A DNA stretch of 64,000 bases, taken from assembly GCA_003667245.1 (NCBI GenBank), contig RCNN01000072.1:93310-157309 (forward strand), given 5' to 3'. The stretch is from Heterostelium multicystogenum (taxonomy: Eukaryota > Evosea > Eumycetozoa > Acytosteliales > Acytosteliaceae). A program made the translations under genes and the position numbers. Numbering within the stretch: the first letter of the stretch is position 1; the number at the start of each line of letters is the position of its first letter. The notes under the pieces are model-generated. The model was not told the origin of the DNA. It was given only the letters and a program-made list of their open reading frames with translations, and did not search any database. This document shows positions 11,841-22,629 of the stretch, piece by piece.

Positions 11841-14800
11841 ATGAGCGAATATAAATCATCAAATTTTTAGATCGATATCTTCTTCACCTAATATAAGCAG
11901 CAGCAGCAGCAACAACAGCAGCAGTAGTAGTAGTAATAGTGGTAGTGATAGTGGCTATTCTAATGGCGGAAAAGGCGGTGCTTATTCATTGTATTATGCC
12001 GATTTAAACAAGTTGGATAGCAGTGATGTATCATATGGCTGGAGTTATAATGATGTTGTCAATGGAGCAGATGAAATCAAATCGGTACCACTATCAACGC
12101 AAACAACGAAACTGCTCCCCAATCTATTTATAATAAAGATTTAATCGATAAACTAAGTGATGATTCTATGCCACCCAACAATCAGTCGCCACTAAGTATC
12201 TATGGCAAATCACTCTCAAAGAACTACCCTAATATTGGAGGCGGTCGTCACAGTAGAAACAACAGCAGTGGCAATGGAAATGTGAGCGGAAGCGTCGGAG
12301 GACACAGTAGAAACAGCAGCATAAGCAGCTGCTCCAATGCAGCTGTCGAAATATTCGAAGATGACGAGCGTTATAATAGCGACTTTAACAACAGAGACGA
12401 GTCGACGGACGATCATTATCTGGTTTCATTAGCTCCTCTGCAAAATCTATCGTCTTCAGCATCGAATTTATCGATTTTTATGGATAGCAATGATTCTGAG
12501 TTGCCTAGATCACACGACCATTCAAAACGGGCAGGTGTAGCAAGCGGGTGGCGGATCATCTTCGTCGCCATCGTCACTACAAGTGTCACCAAATTGTCGA
12601 GTGCAACGCCACCTTCAACACTACCATCACATTTTCCACCACTTTCACCGTCGATCGATGTGCCAACACCTCTGTCGCCTCATCAAATGTCCTCCACCTC
12701 CAGTGCCATCGCGCTCTCACAAGCGATTCCATTCGACTTCTACTCTCCCAACCCCAATAACAACACAAGCAACGACAACATATCTTTCATTTAATTATGA
12801 AAGTAGCAATCAAAGCAACAGCTCACCATCATCGACATCCTCCTCTCTATCGTCATCATACAACAAACTAGGTGCATTTAGTAGCAGCCAAAGGGCAAAC
12901 CTGACGACATCAGCCAACAATATTAGTCCAGAGCCCTGAGCAGTAGCTTTGGCAGTATATCAAGTAAGATATCTCAATCACCATTAAAGTCAAAGCTTCT
13001 GAAAGTAATCACCAATGTCAAGAACAGTTCACCAGTCGAGTCTATAATCACCAATCTCTCGATATCCTCGCCAATCTCACCTCGAAATTCGTCATCTGAT
13101 ATTTCAACTCCACCTACATTTGAAACAAACTCTTCTCAAACTCTAGTCTCATCATCGTCGTCGTCTGACTCTGTATTAGAGAATGATCAGCGGCAACAAG
13201 CACCAAAAGGACCAAGCAATATAGTACTTCAAGATTCAATTGATAAAATAGTTGAAGAGTTTCACTCTGATATGCCACAAATCGAAATCGCAACCATCAA
13301 TTCCAGCAGCACCTCCATCAACAACAATAGAAGTAAACCAGAAGCAAACCATTAGAACCAACAAGAATGTACATTTTGAACAACAGAACGATCGTAGATC
13401 GTCACTTTTACACCTTTCATATAAATCGTCACTTTTAAATCAGATATCGCAACAACAGAGTAGATCGGAGAGATACAGATTCAGTTTGCCATTGTTGGAT
13501 ATCAGCCCTATCCAAAACTAAGCAACGACAGCAATACTCAATTGATTTCTTATGATTTCAACAGCAACAGCTCCACAGGCAATACTTATACATACCCAAC
13601 GCTTTCCAAGATTTCAAATGGCAATACGGTCAAGCAGGATATTACTCTTCAAAGATTCAAGCCACTCCCTCCCAGACCCACAGATCAACAGCAGAGCAGC
13701 AGCAGTAGTAGTACGAACAATAAGATGTCTTCTCTACTGCAGTTTATTTCTATTTCATTGCCCGATATCATCACAAAGAACAACAATACCGGAGACTCTA
13801 GCACAGCTCAGCCAACTATCGATGACGAGCAGTACCGTAACTTCTCACAATATCTCAATGAAAGTGGCGACAGACACAAGATCTATCAACACATTCAATG
13901 GCACCTTGATCAGCCAAATGTCAACATTGAGATTGTCAAGTTGTTAGGAACTCATTATGGATTCACTGACCCATGCAGAGCCATCTCATGGATGCTGATG
14001 ACAGGCTATCTCCCAGCAAACAAAGACCAAAGACAATCTGTACTGCAATCTAAAAAGCTTCAGTAAGTTCTATCAACTATGTTGATTCATTGAACCCGAG
14101 CATCGGGCATTCCTCTTACACTCTTTCAAAAAGATATAGAGATTTAGTTCAAAAGTACTATGGAGATTGCAAGCAATTCGATTCCGATGAAAATAACTTT
14201 GAAAGAAATACCAATAGGCTGCTGAACAACGTGGCTGAGCTGTGGTCTAATAATACACAATCAGGCCAGCAGGAGAAGGAGAAGTTCAAAGAGCTAGTGC
14301 AGCAAGTGCACATTGATGTCATTAGAACAAGACCCGACGGATTCTATGACCTCTTTGAGCTCAAGGAAATTGAGCAAATGTCCGAAAGAATATTGGTCAT
14401 TTGGTCAAGTGAGAATAAGGATGTTTCCTACTTCCAAGGTTTGAACGATTTGATTTGTCCATTCTTGATTGTATTCCTCGATTATGCAATTGAGGTTTCA
14501 AAGATTTCACAGGACGGCTTCCCCTCATACCCATTGCTAGTGGATCCAATTATCGACGACGAAGTTTTGCTCTCCAAAAAGATTGGTGATGGATTGCTGG
14601 TGAAGGAAGTCATTGAAAAAAAGCGTTTCGACATCTTGTCACGTGTCGAAACTGATGTATACTGGTGTTTAAGCAACCTCATGAACTCCTGCAAATCGTA
14701 CGCCGCCAACACTGGCTGTGGATTGCCTGCAGAAGGTATGATGAAAAACCTAGAGTCACTTATCAAAGAATCGAATGGTATGTAGCAACAATCTTTAGCT

Positions 14801-15250
14801 ATTATCAATCATCCTTATTAACATTCGTTTTTAAACAGAGGAACTATATTTACACTTCAAGAAAGCATGGATTAGATTTTAGCCATTTCTCATTTAGATG
14901 GATGGTTTGCTTTTTAATAAGAGAACTATCATTTGTAAGTAAATGAACTAATTAACTTAGTCTGTTTAAATCATCTCATTTCAATTGCTAATTTATCTAC
15001 TCTTCCTAGGAAACTGGAATTAAACTTTGGGATAGATATATGTGTGATAAAAATAATGAAGGATTCTCAAATCCTGCATATATGTTTCTGTGCATCGGTG
15101 CTATCCTACTGGAGCAATGATCTTCTAAATATGGAATTTATGGAACTTGTTACCTATTTGCAACGATCTGATATTCTTCCTATCAACCAACTCGATCCAA
15201 TCCTAAGAAGTGCAAATTCATTCCGACAGATCTATAGTTATCTTTTGTAG
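11841..15250 (+). CDS. TBC-domain Rab GTPase-activating protein 1 (TBC1D22/Gyp1-like)
   Basis: Rab-GAP with a long Ser/Asn-rich N-terminal half (about 11841-13750) and a C-terminal TBC domain. The start MSEYKSSNF at 11841 is followed by a stop that disappears if the T5 run at 11864-11868 is T4, giving FRSISSSPNIS. The TBC domain begins near 13960 (CRAISWMLMTGYLPANKDQR). It carries the catalytic Arg finger in IDVIRTRPDG (about 14310-14340) and the Gln finger in SYFQGLNDL (about 14430). Intron 14779-14838 joins ESN to EELYLHFKKHG, and another near 14936-15010 joins IRELSF to ETGIKLWDRYM. The end is LRSANSFRQIYSYLL. Further frame breaks lie near 12085, 12790, 12940, 13350, 13520, 14055 and 15117. 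It should stimulate GTP hydrolysis on a Rab; the target is unknown. A second TBC gene lies 2.9 kb downstream. Confidence 0.82.
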
Positions 15251-15351
15251 GTTGTTATTCCAACTTGTAACAGAGCTTCACAAGACATGGTTCGCTCCAT
15301 TCTCTGTTTAAGATATTAAATCATATCAATTGGTTGATTGATTAGGACGAT

Positions 15352-15365
15352 CCACCCACCCATCC
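15352..15365 (+). repeat. CCACCCACCCATCC motif
   Basis: C-run element in the spacer between TBC gene 1 and RPF1, the same type as at 4054-4064 and the complement of 1449-1462. Confidence 0.35.
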
Positions 15366-15533
15366 ATGTCATTTCCAGATAATAATATAAAATGTTTAAT
15401 TTTGAAAAAAACAAAAAAAACAAAATAAATTAATTTGGAAAAACGACTCCATCAAAAAAAACGATTAAATTGTAAATATATTTATAATATTTTCATACAT
15501 ACCTACACACATTTAAATCTTATATACATAATC

Positions 15534-16556
15534 ATGCCTAAACCAGCTAAGGAAAAGGACCCAGACGATATCGTCGTACAGCATACACCTCATGATATAA
15601 AGTGCAAGGCTAGACGTGTGCTCCTGTCGCAGAAGCTGAGGGCTCAGAGAAAGAAGGTCAAGGAGTCGGCCCGTAAGGAAAGACAAAAGGAGAGACAGAA
15701 GCTCGGTGAGAGCGCACCTGCTGCACAGCAGCCACGTACTATAGAGTCGATGAGAGTTGCAGATGACACCATCGTCGACGAAGAAGATCCAGAGTATCAA
15801 GACGAAATCGAATTGGACGAGTTTTCACAGTACTTCCAAGGAAAAGAACCCAAGACCTGTATTACAACCAACGAGAAACCCGGTGGCAAGGCAGTGGGTT
15901 TCGCCAAGCTGTTCCCACGTTTTCTACCGAATGCAGAGTACTTCCCAAGACAACATTTCGAGCTCTCAGAGATTGTTAAGTTTTGTAAAAACAGAGAGTA
16001 TACAGATTTGATTGTTGTAAATGAAGATAAAGGTGAAGTTAGTAAGTATTTCAACTACATAGGCCCTCTGCGCTACAAAAGTATAGAGTGACGAAGGAAT
16101 ACTAACTTGATTGTCCACTTTCTACCAGATACATTGATGATTTGCCATCTGCCAGATGGTCCTACTGCTTTGTTTAGAGTTACTAGTATTACAATGCCAG
16201 ATAAGATTCCAGGTGGTGGCGAAATGACAGATCATAAATCAGAGCTGATTGTAAATAATTTCACAACTAGACTTGGACACACCATAGGTAGAATGTTTGC
16301 AGCATTGTTCCCACAGGATCCACAGTACAAAGGTCGACGTGTATGCACATTGCACAACCAGCGTGATTTCATTTTCTTTAGACAACACCGTTATATGTTT
16401 GAATCAAAGACAAAGGCGAATCTACAGGAATTGGGTCCACGTTTTACACTCAAACTCATGTCTTTACAACACGGTACATTCGACACCAAATCAGGTGAAT
16501 ACATACATTTACACAAAGCCGGTATGGATGTCGACAGAAAGAAGTTCGTACTTTAA
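15534..16556 (+). CDS. rpf1: Ribosome production factor 1 (RPF1), Brix domain
   Basis: Nucleolar 60S assembly factor. Two exons, 15534-16041 and 16129-16556, read through with no frameshift, and the intron begins GTAAGT. The N-terminus is Lys/Arg-rich ([12 protein letters not shown], then [20 protein letters not shown]), followed by an acidic stretch. The Brix domain runs from [20 protein letters not shown] to the end. Diagnostic RPF1 segments are [61 protein letters not shown] and [19 protein letters not shown]. In yeast Rpf1 helps deliver and process large-subunit pre-rRNA, and the same role is expected here. The start is the first ATG in frame after an A-rich leader. Length (about 311 residues) suits the family. 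Confidence 0.95.
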
Positions 16557-16637
16557 ATTTAATATATTTAATAATAATAATAATTTATTATATTTAAGAT
16601 AATAATAATAATAATAATATAAATAGGATTCTATCTT

Positions 16638-17290
16638 TTATTTTTGTTTATTTCTATTCTTTCTGTTATTGTTATTCTTTTTGTAATTGTTATTGTTATC
16701 TATGGTGCTATTATTATTGTTGGTTATCTGTTGTTGTTGATAATGTTGTTGATGTTGATGTTGTTGGTTGTGATGGTGAGTTTGAGCAACATTATTGCTG
16801 TTGAATGTTTGCTTCATTGTATTGTTGAATTGATTTATCTGTTGTTGATTTGGTCTGAGCATAGCTGGTAATAGATGTGGTTTCTTAAAGAATAAGAAAA
16901 GTACCAACCGCTAGAATACCAATATTACCTCCAACTGCTGCAAAGTATACCTGTTAAAGATGAGATAGTTATCAATGTTAAGATTATATTATAATAGTAT
17001 AGAATAGAATAGAATTGAATGATCATTCATTGAATAGATCGATATATGTATTTAGAACATACATTTTTAAATGATTGCTTTGCTCTTTTATGTTTGAATT
17101 GTTGCATGGCCCACATACCACCGATCCAACCACCAGCCAAAGCTGTCAATTGTAGGGTAGACTCTCTAACTCTCCATTTGTGTTGAATAGCCTGTTGTTT
17201 ATCATAATAGAATAGTCCTGCTGCACCTGCATTGACACCTATACCATAGATAGCTAGGTATCTTAGTGGTCCTCTCATATATTGTGCCAT
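16638..17290 (-). CDS. DUF1294 membrane protein, possible Q/N-rich tail
   Basis: Small multi-pass membrane protein. Exon 1 is 17290-17063, beginning MAQYMRGPLRYLAIYGIGVN. It contains LFYYDKQQAI and the DUF1294 signature TALAGGWIGGMWAMQQFKHK. Intron 17062-16951 leads into exon 2 (VYFAAVGGNIGILAVGTF), which stops at 16887-16885. In the neighbouring frame the exon continues as FKKPHLLPAMLRPNQQQINQ and then a His/Gln/Asn-rich stretch to 16638. The protein therefore ends either at 16885 (97 residues) or, if one base is wrong near 16905, with a roughly 85-residue Q/N-rich tail. The function of DUF1294 is unknown. It is convergent with RPF1. Confidence 0.7.
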
Positions 17291-18141
17291 ATCGATTCAA
17301 TAAAACAAACTTAGAGAATGAATGATCTGAAAATTTCATTCACTCAGCGACCAAAACCGATTTGAAAAACCGACTTCGAAATCATACAGTGTAAATGGTA
17401 GATCAAACAAGATATCCACTTTTGATCTAACAATATATCTACTTTCTCATATCTTTTTATTTCAGTGAATTATCCTCATGAGTGTATATCGATTGTCTAC
17501 ATTCAATATACATATGAGGTTTCAAATGAATAAATAGTATCGTTTTTGTGATTTCATTAAATGACTGACTGATTGATTATAAAGACAGATATCAAGTAGA
17601 TCAGACATGCAATCTACTTCTTTTAAACTTTAGTTCTTAAGTTATTTGACCAGTGATTCGTTAACGAACTATTTTGTTTCCCCCTAGGCTGCAATGTCTT
17701 CTGCTTGCTGGCTAATTCCAAAAGTTCTGAGATTCCTGAGAGATTCCATTCTTTCTCTGAAACCTGAAAATTACATCAATTTTTGTTTTATTTTTAAATA
17801 GGATGTTGGGTGTTAGCATATTATATTTTGTTTGTAGAAACACATGTGTGTGGTTGGTTGTTGTATTTTAATTGAAAATTATATTATTATTTAATAATAT
17901 TTAATTTAACATTCAAAATAATATTTTATTTATTCTATATTTTATTTAACAACAAAAACATCATTAGACAGTCTTCTTCTTAACAAATAAAACTATCTTA
18001 CACCTTTTATCCTTTAATAATAAGAAGAGTTAGAGATTAGATTATCAGTTGATTCTCTAAAGGTTTAGCTGATTGATTTAGTTAATTAGAAGAGATAGAT
18101 ATATATATATAGATCTATATAGGATATTTATAGACAAAACT
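17291..18141. other. Divergent promoter region between DUF1294 and TBC gene 2
   Basis: About 850 bases with no supportable gene. GC is a little higher around 17630-17770 than in the flanks, but I cannot name an RNA there. A TA run lies just before the TBC gene 2 start. Confidence 0.45.
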
Positions 18142-20216
18142 ATGGCATTGGTATGTTGTGATGTAGATGATGGGTGTTGATCGATTTTCAATCAAATATA
18201 AGATTGATCTCCATATTTGATGGCTGTTTATTGACATTATGATTCATCAGGCATTTCCACCACATGCTATACAATCGATTTTAGAGATTGCTAATAATCT
18301 AGCTACAAGTCATGGTCTGAATGGAAATAATAGTAATGGTGCTACTACTGGTAGTACAGCAAGCAGCAATTCAGATACACCTTCATTCGTTAAGATTGGC
18401 GATGATTTCACACCGAATTGGATGTCTGAGCTAAAGATGTCGAGAAACAACAACAATCTTGATTTTAAGAGTATATTAGAACAACCAGTGATCAATATCG
18501 ATAAACTTCGTGCATTGAGTTTCGGTGGAATCCCAATGGAACATCGTCCACTCGTTTTGGCAAATACTTTTGGTAAGCTTCTATGGTGTATGAATGCTTG
18601 ATGGAAATATTAACTTGTTACCCTTTTAGAATTATTTACCCCCAGAAAAGAAATTACATAGTAGAATACTGAATGACAAGCGTCATCAATATGTTCAGTT
18701 GGTTCAAAAGTTCTATCAGAGTGAGATGTCGCCTGACGACAAGACACTCTTGAATCAAGTTAAACTCGATGTCCCAAGAACAATGCCAAAGGGATTCAGT
18801 CAAACTCCACTCTTTAAATCAACAATATTACATTTGGTTCTAGAGAGAATTCTCTATGTATGGTCGAAAACCAACCCCCTTATCTCGTATTTCCAAGGAC
18901 TAAACGATATTCCTGCACAATTCCTACTTGTATTTTTAACTCAATATATTAGTATGTAGTACTAAACTTCTACTACAATATTCATCATGATTATTAACCA
19001 TTATATATTTAGATATCCATGGTAATTTAACAGACTTAAATTGTGATATTCTTGATAAGGTTGAAGCCGATACTTTCTGGTGTTTATCTTTATTAATGAA
19101 TAATTTGAAGGTATGTACGCAAATAAATGAGATACATTTTAATTATCCCTCATCTAACCATTTGATTCAATAGAACCGTTTTATCAATTTCCATGACGGT
19201 ATAAATAGAATGGCCATGAAGCTTGAAAAACTTGTCAAATTAAAAGAAGGTATGTATATGTAAGTTCAGTTTTGAATCAATGTATTTACTAATTGTTGCA
19301 ATGATAAAGAAAATTTATCTAAACATTTGCAGAATGAAGGATGCGATTTCATATTGTTTTCATTGAGATGGATGATCTGTCTTTTGTCGAGAGAGTTTGA
19401 GTTTAGATTATGTAATCGATTGTGGGACAGCTACATTGCTCATGGACCCAACTTTGGATATTTCCACATATATGTCTGTGCTGCCCTGATCACCACCAAA
19501 GAGTGGGTCCCAGTGCTCCAGAAGCGAGAATTCAGCGATTTGATTGTTTTCCTTCAGAGATTGCCCACTGAAGGTTGGAACATACACCATATCGACCATC
19601 TGCTGGTAGGTGCCTACCAGATTTTCCTTTTGGAAATACAATCGGCCGTACAGGAGTCAACAAAGAAAATAGTTCAGTTCTTTATTACTCAGAGCGAAAA
19701 TAGCGATGTACAACAGCAGGTCTCTGGTGATGACGATGATCACTCAGCAACTATTACTGACAAGAATCCACTGCTATTGGAGAATCACATGAAGAAATAT
19801 CTATCTATCATTTGTGAGATCTCAGAACAACCATCAACTTCGTTCCTCTGTCAATCAAGTACAAGTTCCTACACTTTCAGCAGCAGCTCTCAACGATTCA
19901 CAACAACAACTGTCAGCTGGATTTTCACTATTAAACAAACATTTATTCAATAATAGTAGTAATCAACCCAATAATAAGTCAACCATCGATTTTGGACCAA
20001 ATTAAATCAAAGATTATAACAGATTTCTTGCCGTCCTATGTCAACCTTTCACAGATATCACCAGAGAATGCCGATGAAGAGATGATAAAACATATAACAC
20101 TACACCTCATGGTTATCATTGGAGCTCTTTTATTTGTTGGTGTTATCCTTCTAGTAGTCATCATTTGTACATGCCTTACAATCATTTCACTAGAATATTA
20201 TAATTCCAGTAGATAA
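18142..20216 (+). CDS. TBC-domain Rab-GAP 2 with C-terminal membrane anchor
   Basis: Second TBC Rab-GAP. A mini-exon ATGGCATTG (18142-18150) with donor GTATGT can splice to 18251, giving MALAFPPHAIQSILEIANNL; a start at 18239 (MIHQ) is the alternative. The TBC core follows: GGIPMEHRPL, Arg finger in VKLDVPRTMPKG (about 18760), Gln finger in SYFQGLNDI (about 18895), ADTFWCLSLLMNNLKN, SLRWMICLLSREF and LWDSYIAHGPNFGYFHIYVC. The T4 run at 18554-18557 read as T3 turns LVLANTF into LVWQILL, which splices into NYLPPEKK, the family sequence. After frame breaks near 19900 and 20000 the protein ends in a hydrophobic helix (MVIIGALLFVGVILLVVIIC, about 20109-20168) and a short tail. This suggests a tail-anchored GAP. 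Other introns: about 18630 upstream, 18953-19012, 19111-19173, 19250-19309. Confidence 0.82.
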
Positions 20217-20451
20217 GATCATCTTAATAATAATATAATTTCATTAAAATGTAAATAATAACAGTACTCAACCAACAAATCGACAAATTGGATTCTAAAT
20301 TTATTCCCAAAATATATGAACTTTGCCATTTTTTGTGTTTTATCGTTGAAGATCTTTGTTTTAATCGATTATATGTTTTACATTAATAATTCATTTAACC
20401 ACATGATAAATCCTTACAAGTCATGAATAAGAAATTATTTATATTTAGTTG

Positions 20452-21779
20452 ATGTCAAGTTATCATTGGATGTGCATAGGTCCAACATCAGCAATATCAT
20501 ATCGCAAAACCTTTCCAATCAAAACCCAAAATATCACAGTAAATCTATGTCTATTAAATCAATCGGTTGAATTTGTAAGTAAACAAGGAATGTACCCTGC
20601 TTTTTACATCCACTCTTCTTCCTCTACTTGTGCGAAATGCCGACCAAAGAAATTTAATATCAAATCTATTTTTATTATATCTCAAGTTATTAATATTTAT
20701 TACTTTATCAATCAATACAATTACAAGATTACTGATTGTATCGATGGAATGATTGCTTATTATGAATTGGCTCACAGTATTGTCGTTTCAAGTAGTGACC
20801 TGATGCTAAAGACTAAATTCAATGTATTGCTGCTGCAATTGTATCAGTCGATTGGCGATCTCCTAGATAGATTAAATATTTATGGTGGACAGCCGATAGA
20901 CAATATATTCATTACCGACAATTGTACATTGATTTTTAAAGATATTCATTTGCAACCCGGGGTCCTATCAGTATTTACTGGGAGAGCTTCTGGCAGTGAG
21001 AAGCCAGAGGAAATATTAATATCGGCATCATTAGGCCAACCGATCCAACCACTATTTGAACAAACTTTTACAGGTGGATATTTTGATTATCTACACAATG
21101 GACATAAAGTAAGCGTTGATCCTCTCTCATGTTGGAGTCCAAAACATACTAATTGAATTATTGATGATAGCTATTTTTAAGTGCTGGAGCATTGATTTCT
21201 GAACATAGCTTCTTGGTGACAGTGTTGGAACCTAATGAATCTGGCAAAAAGAAATATAATGAGGAACTAATGCAACCGGTTCGTCTTAGAGAAAATAACG
21301 TTAGAATGTTTCTGAATCTTTTTTATCCATACCACAATTCAATAGAAGTAATATCTAATAAGAGATGTAATGATATAAGACAATGTCCACTAGTAACAAG
21401 AGAATGTAATAATAGTAATAATAAGAAATCAGCAATCTTGGTGATAGATGAAACCCTGTCAAGTGGTCAACAACTTAATGAAATTCGTGTTACCAATCAT
21501 TTAGAACCACTCTCCATCTACAAAATAAAAGAAATTACCTGTCCAATCTCAACAAATCCATCATCCCAAACTTCAACTCAACCGTCAACATCCTCATCAA
21601 TAACAAACTCCAATAACAATAGTAGTAGTAATAATAGTAGTAGTAGTAGTAGTGATAGTAATAGTAGTAGTAATAATAGTATAAAATCATCACCTTTAAA
21701 ACTATCATCAACTTACCTAAGATCAATAATAAAAAATAATGATTGTGGTCACAACAGAGATCCATCAATCTATGAATGA
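20452..21779 (+). CDS. Phosphopantetheine adenylyltransferase (COASY PPAT-type)
   Basis: Fourth step of coenzyme A synthesis: transfers AMP from ATP to 4'-phosphopantetheine. Two exons, 20452-21108 and 21171-21779, join in phase. The nucleotidyltransferase signature is GGYFDYLHNGHK, running into LFLSAGALISEHSFLVTVLE across the intron. It is followed by MQPVRLRENNVRMFLNLF and ILVIDETLSSGQQLNEIR, matching the eukaryotic PPAT half of bifunctional CoA synthase. The first about 200 residues resemble the poorly conserved N-terminus of animal COASY. The end is an Asn/Ser run and stop, with no dephospho-CoA kinase P-loop, so this is a monofunctional PPAT. TTG precedes the ATG at 20452, which I take as the start. 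A further intron near 20576 (GTAAGT) is possible but not needed, since the frame stays open. Confidence 0.83.
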
Positions 21780-22234
21780 ATATCATATCCACTAAGGATG
21801 ATCATCATCTGCATCTTCATTTCATCAATCATCAAGTCATTGGTGAGGTCACTTAACCAAACCAAAGTGAAGTTGGTTCAGCTGACTCCATTACAAAGTT
21901 GATTCGATTCGGTCGACAGAGATAGCCCAATTGACAAGGGATGATGATTGTCGATTAACAATCATTAAGCAAAGCAACCCTCTTCTATTCCCATTTCCAT
22001 CCCATCCCAACAGCGGGTGGCATTCACACAGAACTACTAAACCAAGCACACATTCAACCATCCTTTATTTTTTTTTAATTTTTTCTGTTTTTTTATTATT
22101 AGTTCAAATTCAGTTTGAAGAATGTATGAATGATAACAAAAAAAACAAAACAACAACAAAAAAAATACTAAAAATTTTTGTTAATATTGAAAATAAGTTA
22201 GGTTACTTAACTATAACCTTAAACTCAATTAATA

Positions 22235-22268
22235 TAGCTAACTAAACTAACCTAAACCTAGTTAGCTA
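22235..22268. repeat. Perfect 10-base inverted repeat
   Basis: TAGCTAACTA at 22235-22244 and TAGTTAGCTA at 22259-22268 are exact reverse complements with a 14-base loop. Confidence 0.5.
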
Positions 22269-22552
22269 GTAGTATTATCAGATATCTACTTATATTATAT
22301 TATATTATATTACCATCATACTTATATATCATCATCATCATTATATAATATTACAAATTGTGGTTGATCTAAGAACATTATCATAAAGTCAATCCAATTA
22401 ATCAAATCAATCAATCAATCAGATTTCGTTTTGTACAGTTATATATATATAAAATTAGAAATATTGAAAGATAAATAAGATCAAGATCAGATTTGATATA
22501 TATAAAGTAATTAAAGGAATAACTGAAATAATAGAATATAAATAGCAACTTT

Positions 22553-22629
22553 AAAGAAGAAGAAGAAGAAAAAAGAAGAAAAAGAAGAAGAGAGTATTAA
22601 ATAACTTAGAAGAAAGAAAGAAAGAAAGA
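22553..22629 (+). repeat. Purine-rich AAG/AAAG tract in XRN1 leader
   Basis: An almost unbroken A/G tract, with AAG and GAAA tandem units, that ends one base before the XRN1 ATG at 22630. It is probably 5' UTR. Confidence 0.5.

Larger units (their letters stand above)
21780..22629. other. Spacer upstream of XRN1
   Basis: No gene seen. It holds a perfect inverted repeat (22235-22268), ATATT microsatellite around 22285-22315, and a long purine-only AAG/AAAG tract that runs up to the XRN1 start codon. Confidence 0.5.

Noticed and set aside
17630..17770. Possible box C/D snoRNA in the DUF1294/TBC2 spacer
   Set aside because: The stretch is slightly G/C-richer and has CTGA-like strings, but no paired C and D boxes with a terminal stem.
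21931..22245. Plus-strand 104-residue frame upstream of XRN1
   Set aside because: It begins at TTG without an in-frame ATG, crosses poly-T and poly-A runs and has no recognisable sequence.
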